The translations under genes were made by a program, and so were the position numbers. The notes under the pieces were generated by a model. The model did not search any database and was not told the origin of the DNA. It saw only the letters and a program-made list of their open reading frames with translations. A stretch of 64,000 nucleotides of DNA from Labilibaculum sp. (GTDB lineage: Bacteria > Bacteroidota > Bacteroidia > Bacteroidales > Marinifilaceae): positions 372,001 through 436,000 of the forward strand of contig JAEINT010000002.1 in assembly GCA_016342745.1 (NCBI GenBank), given 5' to 3'. This document shows positions 18,002-26,305 of this stretch, one piece after another. How positions within the stretch are numbered: the first letter of the stretch is position 1; each line of letters starts with the position of its first letter.

Positions 18002-19876
18002 TTAATCTCGCAGAGAGTATTCATCAATTAATTCGAGCGTATCAGGGTTTTTAACTCGAACATTAATTTTAGTTCCATCAACATCAATTAAAACAATCGC
18101 ATTTTGAGTTGAGAAATTACTCACATTGGCCGACCAAGGTGTTTTTTCCTGCGCATAGTAAGGAGCACCAGCCGCACCATTATTTATCTGATAAAAGGTT
18201 CGATCTAATTTCAGTTTTTTGTGAGGATAATTTTCAGGATATCGCGGCATTTCATCGGTAATGGTAAGCAAATTGTAATTGTGCTCGTCGCCACTCATAA
18301 TGGCAACCGTCTTTTTACTTTTGTTTACAATCAGATCCAAAAGTTGATCTCTTCGTTCAATAATTCCTTTCCGATTTGCAAGGCCGTTTACAAAAGCTCT
18401 TGGTTGGTTACTTCCATTGTACCACATGTCGTCTTTTACATGCCCTCCGTTAGGGAAGAAAGGGGTGTGAATGGTAACGAAAACATGGTCGATATTTTTA
18501 TTTTTTTCTAACATTTTTAATGTTTTTTGTAACCATTTAAGCTGATTATCCATGATGTATGCATGCAAATTACCACTCGTGGTAGCCAATCCGCTTGGCG
18601 CATAAAAGTAATCTGAGTTTAGTGCTACAAGCGCAACGTTATCGTAGGTATACCAATACACCGACTCTTTGTACGAAGGAAAATCTACCTTATCAGGATT
18701 AGGATCGTAGATGGAATTGTCCTCGCTTTTCGGCCCATTTTGTGGCAATACAAAGTTTTCCTGAAAAAGTGATTCCCCAGATTCTTTGTCGAAAGGAAAA
18801 TGATCGATGAGGTAGGAGCTACCAGTAATTGAATCCTTAAAAATGTAATTGTAAGCCTCATGATTTCCAAAACCAGCAACAAAAGGCATGTGATGCCAAA
18901 AGGGTTCAACAGCATGCTTCCAATTGGCATATTGCAAGTTCATGCGTTCACGACTGGTTTCGTAACCATTAATCAAATCGCCAGTAAACTGCATAAACTT
19001 TGCGTTTTCGGCTTTGGCTACAGCTGCAATTCTTTTCATAATGTAAACATTGGCGCCAAACACATTTCTTTCGCCACCACCATTTCCAGCACGAGAATCG
19101 CTACCATAGGCAAAAGTAAAAGCTTTTCGACTACCTGGCATAGGTGCAGTTTCTAAGCTAAAATCGAAATTAAATTCGCCAACCTTAAGGGTGTATTGAT
19201 AGTTCTTATTGGCTTGCAAATCATCAATTTTAATTTCATGGTTTTTTACTGCCGTTTTGTCCTGATAAGTTCGATCGCCAATCTGAATACTTGCCTGAAT
19301 AGCGGCAGAAGTCGTAAAGGAGATTGTGGCCCCTTGATGATTTAACAAGTTAATGAATGGCCCTTCAACAACAGTTGGTTCTGCTGCAAATAAACCATCC
19401 TTGTACGAGAAAGCAATTCTTCCGTCGTAAATCATATTTCCCTTGCTGTTTACAATCCGGTATCCAATAACACCTTTCCCAGTTTCTTCCCAATTAATCA
19501 TGTCGAACTTGCCCGACAGGTATGTTTTAATAGGAATGCTTGTGATACCAACCTTTATGGGAGAGCTTTCGCGGAAATATACAGGTTGAGGATAGCTACC
19601 ATCTTTGTAGTTGATAAAGCCATAGAACAAGGTTCCTTCCAATTCGGGGTATTTAAAATTGAAAGTAAGGCCAGCTTTCGTTCCAATTGCCGCTTTGTAC
19701 AAATCTTCATATTGAAATTGATCTTTAGGTGTAATGGCATAGATTTTTCTTTCCTCAATTTTCAGAAAAACACCATTTTCATCTGAACCAACATTGCTGT
19801 ATACGGCAGGAACTTCCTGGGCACAAACTGTTGAGAATATAGCTATAGACAGCGCAAGAGTGATAAGTATCTTCAT
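18002..19876 (-). CDS. Exported metallophosphoesterase, purple-acid-phosphatase-like
   Basis: This 624-residue protein has a signal peptide ending near VCAQ. Residues about 165-245 include a fibronectin-III-like domain (the stretch with ISFTTSAAIQASIQIGD) as in purple acid phosphatases. The calcineurin-like catalytic core follows with AYGSDSRAG, FTGDLINGY, GFGNHEAYN, VTIHTPFFPNGGH and MSGDEHNYN, supplying the usual Asp, Asn and His metal ligands. The family hydrolyses phosphate mono- or diesters outside the cytoplasm. The first motif has SDSR rather than the common GDxG. Substrate unknown. Confidence 0.88.
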   Translation of the reverse strand: MKILITLALSIAIFSTVCAQEVPAVYSNVGSDENGVFLKIEERKIYAITPKDQFQYEDLYKAAIGTKAGLTFNFKYPELEGTLFYGFINYKDGSYPQPVYFRESSPIKVGITSIPIKTYLSGKFDMINWEETGKGVIGYRIVNSKGNMIYDGRIAFSYKDGLFAAEPTVVEGPFINLLNHQGATISFTTSAAIQASIQIGDRTYQDKTAVKNHEIKIDDLQANKNYQYTLKVGEFNFDFSLETAPMPGSRKAFTFAYGSDSRAGNGGGERNVFGANVYIMKRIAAVAKAENAKFMQFTGDLINGYETSRERMNLQYANWKHAVEPFWHHMPFVAGFGNHEAYNYIFKDSITGSSYLIDHFPFDKESGESLFQENFVLPQNGPKSEDNSIYDPNPDKVDFPSYKESVYWYTYDNVALVALNSDYFYAPSGLATTSGNLHAYIMDNQLKWLQKTLKMLEKNKNIDHVFVTIHTPFFPNGGHVKDDMWYNGSNQPRAFVNGLANRKGIIERRDQLLDLIVNKSKKTVAIMSGDEHNYNLLTITDEMPRYPENYPHKKLKLDRTFYQINNGAAGAPYYAQEKTPWSANVSNFSTQNAIVLIDVDGTKINVRVKNPDTLELIDEYSLRD

Positions 19877-19954
19877 TTCTTTAATCTTATTTAGAATTAA
19901 TTCTAATAAAGATACAATAAGAATTGAACTGTGGGAGGATTATTAAATGAAAAA

Positions 19955-19981
19955 ATCCCAACTCGGTAGAAGTTGGGATTG
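19955..19981 (-). terminator. Rho-independent terminator after the TIG/propeller gene
   Basis: AATCCCAACT (19955-19964) pairs perfectly with AGTTGGGATT (19972-19981). On the - strand it is followed by a T run, ending transcription of the gene at 20002-22527 before the phosphatase gene. Confidence 0.85.
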
Positions 19982-20001
19982 GTTTAATTATTAGGTATTT
20001 A

Positions 20002-22527
20002 TTATTCTTCTAATTTAATAAGATCATTAATATTTGTTCTGCTCATATCTAAACCTTTGCCGTATCCGTCGCTGTATCCATAATATAGAAAACCATTGTG
20101 AGTAAATGATAAAGTGCTATTACATCTTTCAGCTGGAGGAAGGTATTTTTCCCAGGTATATTTATTTGTATTGAATACCCAAAGATCTTTTTCGGAACTA
20201 CTATTTGTAACAATTGTGCAATAGGCCATTTGATTGTCGTTACAGAACGTAGAACTGTAGCTTTCGTAGAAAGGACAACCTGGAATGTATTTCCAATTAT
20301 CATTATCGGTATCATATTCCCAAAATTCAGAGTTTGAATCGTCATTGGTTTTATCATCATTACTAAAACGAATAAAAGAACGGTTATTTATAACGAATGA
20401 AGTGATATCGTAAGGTATATATTCATCGGTTGGAACAATTGTTTTATTTTCCCATGTTTTATTATTTAGATCAAAAGATTTCATTACACTTTTATCTCCT
20501 ACATAAATTTTATCATCTTTTAAAAATGCAATTAAATCATTGGGTTCTCCTTCGTAAAAGAATGAACCTTCATCTTTCCATTCCATCTTAGTAGTGGAAT
20601 AGGATTTAATTTTGGTTATTTTTCGTGCTTCGATGTCTTCATCATGACTAACAAAATACATCATGTCATCTTTAGACATCACATAAGGATAGGTTCCTGT
20701 TAGATCATATGTTGTAATTTTATCCCAATTGTTAGATGTATCATTGTATTGCAGAAGAACATAGTCTCCATAATAATATTCTCTGGTCAATATTACGGGA
20801 ATGTTATTTGGATGCGCAATGGAGGAATATTGTACATGAAAATCTTCTAATGCCATAATATGTTCCCAAGGCTCGCTCGCTTGAAACCCCATTTCCAAGA
20901 TATCTATTCTACCACCATTGTTGATTTTAACGGAAGGGTAATCAGATAAAAGGATTTCGTTTCCAATTTTAGCTCGAATACTAGTTTCATTAACTTCAAC
21001 AACATCAGCCCATTTTCCATCAATATAAACTGAAAAATATTCGTTTGGGTTCGCATTTTCGAGTGATATTTCAATTGTATCTCCACGTTTTGCAATTGAT
21101 GGACTAATATTAGTGATTGAAATTGCGGGAACTTCAAAGTAAATACTTTCTTGCACGTCGAATTTTTGCTGTGAATACTGTAACTCTATTTTGTGTTTGC
21201 CCGAATTAATTTGAGGTACAATAAACTCTATCGTGTTTTTATTAATATAATTGGCATTTATTACTTCATCACCAAATACGACAAGTAGACCTTGAAAAAA
21301 CCTTTCGCCACTTACAGTTATTTTGTCACCATTGTAGGCTATGGATGGACTGATGGATTTAATGATTGGAGGTAGCCATTCTATAGAATCTTTAGCAATT
21401 ATTTCCTTTCCATTGTAATATCCTGAGATTTTATTTGAATAAGGAACATTCTTTACTTTAATATGGATAAGGCTATCATTAATATTTTCTTTTGCGCCAT
21501 AGTCGTAAAACCCATCTAAATATCTTACATAAGGTCCTTTTATTATTAAAGTAGTATCTAACCAAATTTGATAAGGGCTTACTGATTCTATTGCAGGTTC
21601 TACACTTTCGAAAAAATCTGGAATTGTTATCGTTTCCCTTAAGAACGTGTATTTAATCGGAATTTTTCCAAGTGAAATATGAGAGGGTATTTTAACTGAT
21701 ATCAATGAGTCAGATAGTTTTTTAAATTCCGAATTGTATGTGCTCTTTCCGTCTATTTCAATACCATAAAGATCATTAAAATTACTACCATAAATTTTTA
21801 CAGTCATCCCTGATACAATTTTATTGACTGAAGCAGAATCGATTTTTGGTGAACGGAGATAAAAATTAGGTAGACTATAAATTTTAGTTTCACCTAACTC
21901 TAACTTAATTTTTGAAACAGCTTTCCATTTCCAATCACGTTCAGGTACGATTGTTTTAATTAATGTGTCGGATGAGTGTGTGATTTCAGCTTCTAAAGTA
22001 TAAAAGAAGATTTTGTTGTAACGAGTTTGTGTACTGAAATTGTTCCCAATAATAGTAATCGTATCTCCATAATAAGCTGTATCCGGAACAATTTTGGCAA
22101 TTACAGGATCAATTCCACCTTCGCTTTCAAATTCTATAGCCTCATCATAAGTTGTAATCCCATTGCTAACAACATAAGCTTTGGCTGTATAAGTTGTATC
22201 CTTTATTAGATTTCTAGTTAAAGTGCTTTCAAAAATTCCATCTCCATTTTTACGACCCAAGGATTCTTTCTCAAAATATCCTTCTAAATGGATATCCCCT
22301 TTGGCATCAGTAGGTATTGAAGAAGATTTTATTTTGTATACAAAACCGTGATCTTCAATATTTAGCTTGGAGGCGTCGTAAATTTCTGCTGAAATGGTAA
22401 CACCATTTGTATTAATATTTTGAACTCCTAGTGTTCTAATACGTGCATATGGTCGGTTTGCTTCCTCTTTATCACAGGCAAGGAAACAAATAAATATCGA
22501 TAGGCTAATTAAGATATATTTTTTCAT
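20002..22527 (-). CDS. TIG/IPT-repeat lipoprotein with C-terminal kelch-like propeller
   Basis: This 841-residue protein has an SPII signal with Cys18 (FICFLACDKE). After an N-terminal beta domain come about five TIG/IPT immunoglobulin-like repeats, starting near residues 139, 225, 310, 387 and 469, each with a P-x-I-x-x-(I/V)-x-P type opening and a later GD(T/K)I(T/E)I strand. Residues about 550-835 look like a kelch/galactose-oxidase-type propeller (WDKITTYD, WEHIMALED, WEKYLPPA). Role is probably surface binding or adhesion. The beta-barrel gene lies 11 bp upstream in the same operon, suggesting an outer-membrane pair. No substrate can be named. Confidence 0.85.
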   Translation of the reverse strand: MKKYILISLSIFICFLACDKEEANRPYARIRTLGVQNINTNGVTISAEIYDASKLNIEDHGFVYKIKSSSIPTDAKGDIHLEGYFEKESLGRKNGDGIFESTLTRNLIKDTTYTAKAYVVSNGITTYDEAIEFESEGGIDPVIAKIVPDTAYYGDTITIIGNNFSTQTRYNKIFFYTLEAEITHSSDTLIKTIVPERDWKWKAVSKIKLELGETKIYSLPNFYLRSPKIDSASVNKIVSGMTVKIYGSNFNDLYGIEIDGKSTYNSEFKKLSDSLISVKIPSHISLGKIPIKYTFLRETITIPDFFESVEPAIESVSPYQIWLDTTLIIKGPYVRYLDGFYDYGAKENINDSLIHIKVKNVPYSNKISGYYNGKEIIAKDSIEWLPPIIKSISPSIAYNGDKITVSGERFFQGLLVVFGDEVINANYINKNTIEFIVPQINSGKHKIELQYSQQKFDVQESIYFEVPAISITNISPSIAKRGDTIEISLENANPNEYFSVYIDGKWADVVEVNETSIRAKIGNEILLSDYPSVKINNGGRIDILEMGFQASEPWEHIMALEDFHVQYSSIAHPNNIPVILTREYYYGDYVLLQYNDTSNNWDKITTYDLTGTYPYVMSKDDMMYFVSHDEDIEARKITKIKSYSTTKMEWKDEGSFFYEGEPNDLIAFLKDDKIYVGDKSVMKSFDLNNKTWENKTIVPTDEYIPYDITSFVINNRSFIRFSNDDKTNDDSNSEFWEYDTDNDNWKYIPGCPFYESYSSTFCNDNQMAYCTIVTNSSSEKDLWVFNTNKYTWEKYLPPAERCNSTLSFTHNGFLYYGYSDGYGKGLDMSRTNINDLIKLEE

Positions 22528-22538
22528 TTTCGGACAAA

Positions 22539-23702
22539 TTATATTTTTATTGCTAATCCAATAGTAATTGCAGAATTGTTAAGCTCAACTTGAGGTGTTA
22601 TAGGATTGCTACCACCCTTTTCCATATAGTGCTCGTATTGAAGAGAAAGACTGAATTGTTGTTTACCAATTTTTTTGTCGATTAAAAAACCAACTATAGG
22701 AGCAAAACTTGATTTTTTAGCAAGTTCTAGGTTTTGGAACCTTGGTCTAACAATATTCTCTACTTTATATTCTGAATTTAAAGTCCCATTATCTCCGATG
22801 TTAAAATATATTTTTGCTCCAGCTTTAGCGTAAATATTGAAGTTGTTTATTGATGCGACTTTTATATTATAAGATAATGGAACAGCCACTTGAAGGAATT
22901 GTATCTCTGATTCATAATAATTATCACCGTTGGTAGAAGATTTATGTACATCCTCTTCCACGTTGAATTTTTGCATGCTAATGCCAAAGCTCGCGAAAGA
23001 GTTCTTCATACCTCCTGGTAAATGAATTCGGCAGTTTGTAAATAAGCGTGGTGAAAGAATATTTACCTCTATTTGTTCATTTTTTGATTTGTTAATATTT
23101 GCTTTAGTGCCATCGAAACCAAGTCCAACTTGAACTTCTAAATCAAGATCAATATCAATTTTCAGACGGGATCGACGTTTCTTGAAATAACTTTTGAACT
23201 TAATTTTTTCTTGCTTGTGATATTCTATGAAAATTGTTTTGACTTTTTTGAATGGAAGTAGTTTTGAACTTTTTAGCGCTTGTTTCCATTGCTTTTTTAG
23301 CTGATCGGGAAGTTGTAGTGATTCTAAATTTTGAGATTTACTAATATCTATTACCTGATCATTAATTTCTAAGTAATACTTATTGTATCTCAAAAACAGT
23401 TTTATTAAGTCACTTTCAAAATGTAGTCTTGACCAAACTTTGTCAATTGAATTTTCAATTTTAATTGAAGTGTAAATAAGGTCATCTGAGAATATAGCTC
23501 GTTTATAGTTAGAGGCGTATAATTGGGTTGGATGGCCATAACGATAAAATAAAACGAATTCATAGTTGCTTTTCTTGTACGGATCAAGAAGGTAGGCGTC
23601 TTGACTTTCTCCATCATTATCAATTAATTGTCCTTTGAATTCTTGGGCTGATAATGTCAAACAGGAGAGCGTGAGAAGAAGGATTAGGATGTGTTTAATC
23701 AT
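22539..23702 (-). CDS. Outer-membrane beta-barrel protein
   Basis: This 387-residue protein has a signal peptide ending at LSAQ. The first half is a mixed domain (QDAYLLDPYKK, LPFKKVKTIFIEY). From about residue 185, alternating hydrophobic strands with glycine and aromatic residues (VQVGLGFDG, SFASFGISMQKF, YAKAGAKIYFN, FSLSLQYEHYMEKGG, AITIGLAIKI) fit an 8-10 strand barrel of the porin-family/PorT-like group. Start of the two-gene operon with the TIG lipoprotein. Confidence 0.82.
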   Translation of the reverse strand: MIKHILILLLTLSCLTLSAQEFKGQLIDNDGESQDAYLLDPYKKSNYEFVLFYRYGHPTQLYASNYKRAIFSDDLIYTSIKIENSIDKVWSRLHFESDLIKLFLRYNKYYLEINDQVIDISKSQNLESLQLPDQLKKQWKQALKSSKLLPFKKVKTIFIEYHKQEKIKFKSYFKKRRSRLKIDIDLDLEVQVGLGFDGTKANINKSKNEQIEVNILSPRLFTNCRIHLPGGMKNSFASFGISMQKFNVEEDVHKSSTNGDNYYESEIQFLQVAVPLSYNIKVASINNFNIYAKAGAKIYFNIGDNGTLNSEYKVENIVRPRFQNLELAKKSSFAPIVGFLIDKKIGKQQFSLSLQYEHYMEKGGSNPITPQVELNNSAITIGLAIKI

Positions 23703-23816
23703 GTTAGGTTAAATTTATTTACGTTAAATATCAGATTTTTTTTATTCTGATAAACGATTTAACCTTTATTTGTAATATGTAAAAATAACTTTTTTATTTA
23801 GATACTAATTATGTTT

Positions 23817-24695
23817 CTACAATCCCCTCATCCACTCCGGTCTCAACTTTGCGTTTGCCGGATCGTCTAAAACTGTATTAATACGATTCAACATTTCTTG
23901 TTTGTCGCGAGGGAAGTTACCACGCAGAATCAAATAATTGGAGGCATGATCGCTTCTAAAAACGGTTTGCGTCAAGTTCAGGTTTTCTATAAAGACCTTC
24001 ATTTCGGCAATAAGCCCTATTGTGTCCAAAGGAATAAATTCGCCATCGAATTTTTTCATAAAGTGTGCTTCTCCGTAAGGATAACTAAGAACCAGTGTTG
24101 AAAGAAACTCGGGTTGTATTTCGTTCACCACTTTGGCCGAGTTGATGGCATGTTGTTGGGAGTAGTTTTTACCACCCAAGCCATTTAGAATCATCACAGA
24201 AAGTTTAATTCCTGCTTTTCGTGCACGTTGTAAGGCATGACTAGTGCTGGCAAAATCTTCACCTTTATTAATTCTTCCAAGCAACTCATCATCGCCCGAT
24301 TCAATTCCTACATAGAGTAATTTAAGGCCTTTTGCAGCCAAGGCTTGCAATTCGTCGTCGGTTTTTGCTGCTATGTCTTTTGGTATGGCATAGGCCGAAA
24401 CACGGGTTAGTCTAGGGAAAGTCGCATGAAGTTGATCTAATATCCGCGAAAGCTTATCGAAAGAAAGAACCATAGCGTTTCCATCGGCCAAGAACACCTT
24501 ACGATAATCATTTGCATAAGGCGACATGGCTTCGATATCAGCAAAAACATCTTTTTCCTTGCGTAGGGTAAAGGTTTTGCTGCTGTACATTTCGCAAAAG
24601 GCACATTTGTTCCATGCACATCCTAAACTTACTTGTAGAATTAGGGAGTGAGCCTCGCTAGGCGGTCTAAATAAAGGTTCGTGATAATTGATCAT
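23817..24695 (-). CDS. Radical SAM protein
   Basis: This 292-residue protein binds a 4Fe-4S cluster through Cys residues in GCAWNKCAFCEMY. The spacing is C-x4-C-x2-C rather than the textbook C-x3-C-x2-C. Other SAM-barrel motifs: VFLADGNAM after strand 2, YVGIESGDDELL (the GxIxGxxE-like strand) and LSVMILNGLGG. Relatives are annotated simply as radical SAM proteins, so no reaction is assigned. It stands alone, 114 bp from the beta-barrel gene. Confidence 0.88.
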   Translation of the reverse strand: MINYHEPLFRPPSEAHSLILQVSLGCAWNKCAFCEMYSSKTFTLRKEKDVFADIEAMSPYANDYRKVFLADGNAMVLSFDKLSRILDQLHATFPRLTRVSAYAIPKDIAAKTDDELQALAAKGLKLLYVGIESGDDELLGRINKGEDFASTSHALQRARKAGIKLSVMILNGLGGKNYSQQHAINSAKVVNEIQPEFLSTLVLSYPYGEAHFMKKFDGEFIPLDTIGLIAEMKVFIENLNLTQTVFRSDHASNYLILRGNFPRDKQEMLNRINTVLDDPANAKLRPEWMRGL

Positions 24696-24715
24696 GTGGC
24701 AAATTTAATACGATG

Positions 24716-24735
24716 AGGCGTTGCATGCAACGCCT
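24716..24735. repeat. 20-bp perfect palindrome
   Basis: AGGCGTTGCATGCAACGCCT is perfectly self-complementary, 20 bp upstream of the radical SAM start codon. Similar palindromes built on CGTTGCATGCAACG are, as I recall, widely dispersed in Bacteroidota. It could be a dispersed repeat or an operator for the divergent genes. Confidence 0.75.
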
Positions 24736-24890
24736 GGACAAAAGAAAAATGGAATGTAAAGAAAAAAGCCTAAAGTTTTAAGGAAGAAAGTACCAAGTTC
24801 TTTTGATATATTAGGGGGGAGATGAATTTTTAATTACGAATTATTAATTTCTCATTTGTTTAATCTTATCTTGTACAAAAAAGCAAGAAA

Positions 24891-25163
24891 ATGGATGGGA
24901 AATCGGTAAGTATACAAGTGTCAGGTAAGGTACAGAATGTAGGATATCGGTATCAGGCTAAAGAAGCTGCGAATCGTTTTGGCGTAAGAGGATTTGTGAA
25001 AAATCAGCCAGATGGAACGGTTTATTTGGAAGTTATTGGAACAAATTTGGCTGTTGAATTGTTTTGTGAATGGTGTAGGAAAGGTCCGGATTGGGCTAAG
25101 GTGAAGGATATTTTTATTTGTAATTTACCAGATCAGGACTTTGCTGATTTTGTTATAAAATAA
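24891..25163 (+). CDS. acyP: Acylphosphatase
   Basis: This 90-residue protein is full length for the family. Arg20 in VQNVGYRYQ and Asn38 in FVKNQPDGTV match the catalytic Arg and Asn of acylphosphatases, which hydrolyse carboxyl-phosphate bonds in the cytoplasm. The motif usually reads VQGVGFR; here Asn replaces the first Gly. Single gene followed by a hairpin terminator shared with the convergent tRNA. Confidence 0.93.
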   Translation: MDGKSVSIQVSGKVQNVGYRYQAKEAANRFGVRGFVKNQPDGTVYLEVIGTNLAVELFCEWCRKGPDWAKVKDIFICNLPDQDFADFVIK

Positions 25164-25165
25164 AA

Positions 25166-25193
25166 AAAGCTCCTGATAAAATCAGAAGCTTTT
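25166..25193. terminator. Bidirectional terminator, acyP / tRNA-Gln
   Basis: AAAGCTCCTGAT (25166-25177) pairs with ATCAGAAGCTTT (25182-25193) with one mismatch. A-rich sequence to the left gives the U tract for the tRNA on the - strand; a short T run serves acyP. Confidence 0.75.
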
Positions 25194-25194
25194 G

Positions 25195-25265
25195 TTGTCC
25201 CATAAGGACTCGAACCTTAAATGCCTGTACCAAAAACAGGAGTGTTACCATTACACCATGGGACA
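25195..25265 (-). tRNA. tRNA-Gln(UUG), copy 1
   Basis: Full cloverleaf on the - strand: acceptor TGTCCCA/TGGGACA, D arm GTGT/ACAC, anticodon stem CCTGT/ACAGG with loop TTTTGGT (anticodon TTG), and T arm TAAGG-TTCGAGT-CCTTA, with an A discriminator at 25195. CCA is not encoded. Confidence 0.95.
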
Positions 25266-25420
25266 ATCAACTGTCCGTCATATTCTGACTAAGACGTTGC
25301 AAATATAAGTGAAATATTTCGTAGCTAAAACCAAAAAATGTAAAAAATTTAAAGCTTTTTTTTGTTGTTAGTATAATGATATTGTAAATATTCTGATTGT
25401 CAATTTGAAAGACGAAAATA

Positions 25421-25789
25421 ATGGAGCAAAAAAAAATAGAATCATTAACAGGAAAGTGGCTTTATGAGGAGGATTATGGCTACGGAAATGCCAAAGGAGA
25501 GCTTTTATTGAAGCAAGAAGGTCGAAAATTAAGCGGAAAAATCATTTTTTCGGAAAATGTTGATGACAATGAAACTTTCATGATTCAGGAAATATTAGAA
25601 GGGGAGATTGTTTTAAATCGAATTCGTTTGAAAGCAATCGAGTATGATATAATTCATGCCGACTATGAAATTAGATACGAATTGGATTCTTGGGATGGGA
25701 TGTTGATAAATGAAACGACAATCGAAGGAGATAGTTTAGACGATCAAGGAGTGTCAGGTAGTTTTAAGTTTGAAAAGGTGGTGGATTAA
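25421..25789 (+). CDS. Small hypothetical protein, beta-rich
   Basis: This 122-residue cytoplasmic protein has no signal peptide. It alternates hydrophobic and polar residues in strands, such as GKWLYEEDYG, AKGELLLKQEGRKLSGKIIF and GVSGSFKFEKVVD, which suggests a small lipocalin-like or META-like barrel. I do not recognise the family. It is the only gene between the two tRNA-Gln copies. Codon use resembles the neighbours, so it is probably real. Confidence 0.7.
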   Translation: MEQKKIESLTGKWLYEEDYGYGNAKGELLLKQEGRKLSGKIIFSENVDDNETFMIQEILEGEIVLNRIRLKAIEYDIIHADYEIRYELDSWDGMLINETTIEGDSLDDQGVSGSFKFEKVVD

Positions 25790-25928
25790 GGAATAAGTGA
25801 CAAGAAGAAAGGAGAAAGGAAAAAGTCTCAAGCAACAAGTTTCAAGTACAAAGTTTTGCAGGTATGATTTGCGCAGTACTTTAGCTCGGTGGGATGGAAG
25901 AAGTGTCGAGTTGTCTGATTTTTTTAGG

Positions 25929-25970
25929 TTCTCCCTTTTTAGGGGAGATGCCGACAGGCAGAGGGGTGTT
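25929..25970. repeat. Dispersed repeat, second occurrence
   Basis: Shares CTCCC-N-AGGGGAGATG, CCGACAGG and CAGAGGGGTG with 9516-9557. It lies in the non-coding stretch 25790-26064, which also carries A/G-rich sequence (AAGTCTCAAGCAACAAGTTT). I see no gene in that stretch. Confidence 0.7.
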
Positions 25971-26031
25971 TATAAGTTTCAAGAACTAAGTCTTTTAGTT
26001 TTCCTGATCGTTCAACATAAGTGAAATAAAA

Positions 26032-26059
26032 AAAGCTTCGAAATAATTTCGAAACTTTT
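26032..26059 (-). terminator. Terminator of tRNA-Gln copy 2
   Basis: AAAGCTTCGAAAT and ATTTCGAAACTTT pair with one mismatch. On the - strand the hairpin follows the tRNA and is followed by a T run. Confidence 0.75.
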
Positions 26060-26064
26060 CGGTG

Positions 26065-26135
26065 TTGTCCCATAAGGACTCGAACCTTAAATGCCTGTAC
26101 CAAAAACAGGAGTGTTACCATTACACCATGGGACA
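26065..26135 (-). tRNA. tRNA-Gln(UUG), copy 2
   Basis: Identical in the tRNA body to 25195-25265. Identity extends only a few bases on either side, while each copy has its own, different terminator hairpin. Confidence 0.95.
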
Positions 26136-26305
26136 ATCATAATCACTCTTTTTGCAAAGAGCTCTGCAAATGTAATACTTTTTTTTTTTGCTCAAACAAA
26201 AAATGTAAAATTTTCAGACATAATTCGGGGGGAACTCTTAAAATTGACTATTTTCGTTCCAAATATTATCCTACAAAAGAATATCAAAACAAAAATACAC
26301 ACAAG

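Noticed and set aside
25797-26024. Open frame of 75 codons on the + strand
   Set aside because: It is formed by the dispersed GGGGAGATG repeat and A/G-rich filler; no coding signal or start context.
25193-26135. tRNA-Gln pair as the two ends of a small integrated element
   Set aside because: Both tRNAs are complete with separate terminators and no recombinase lies between; duplication is simpler.
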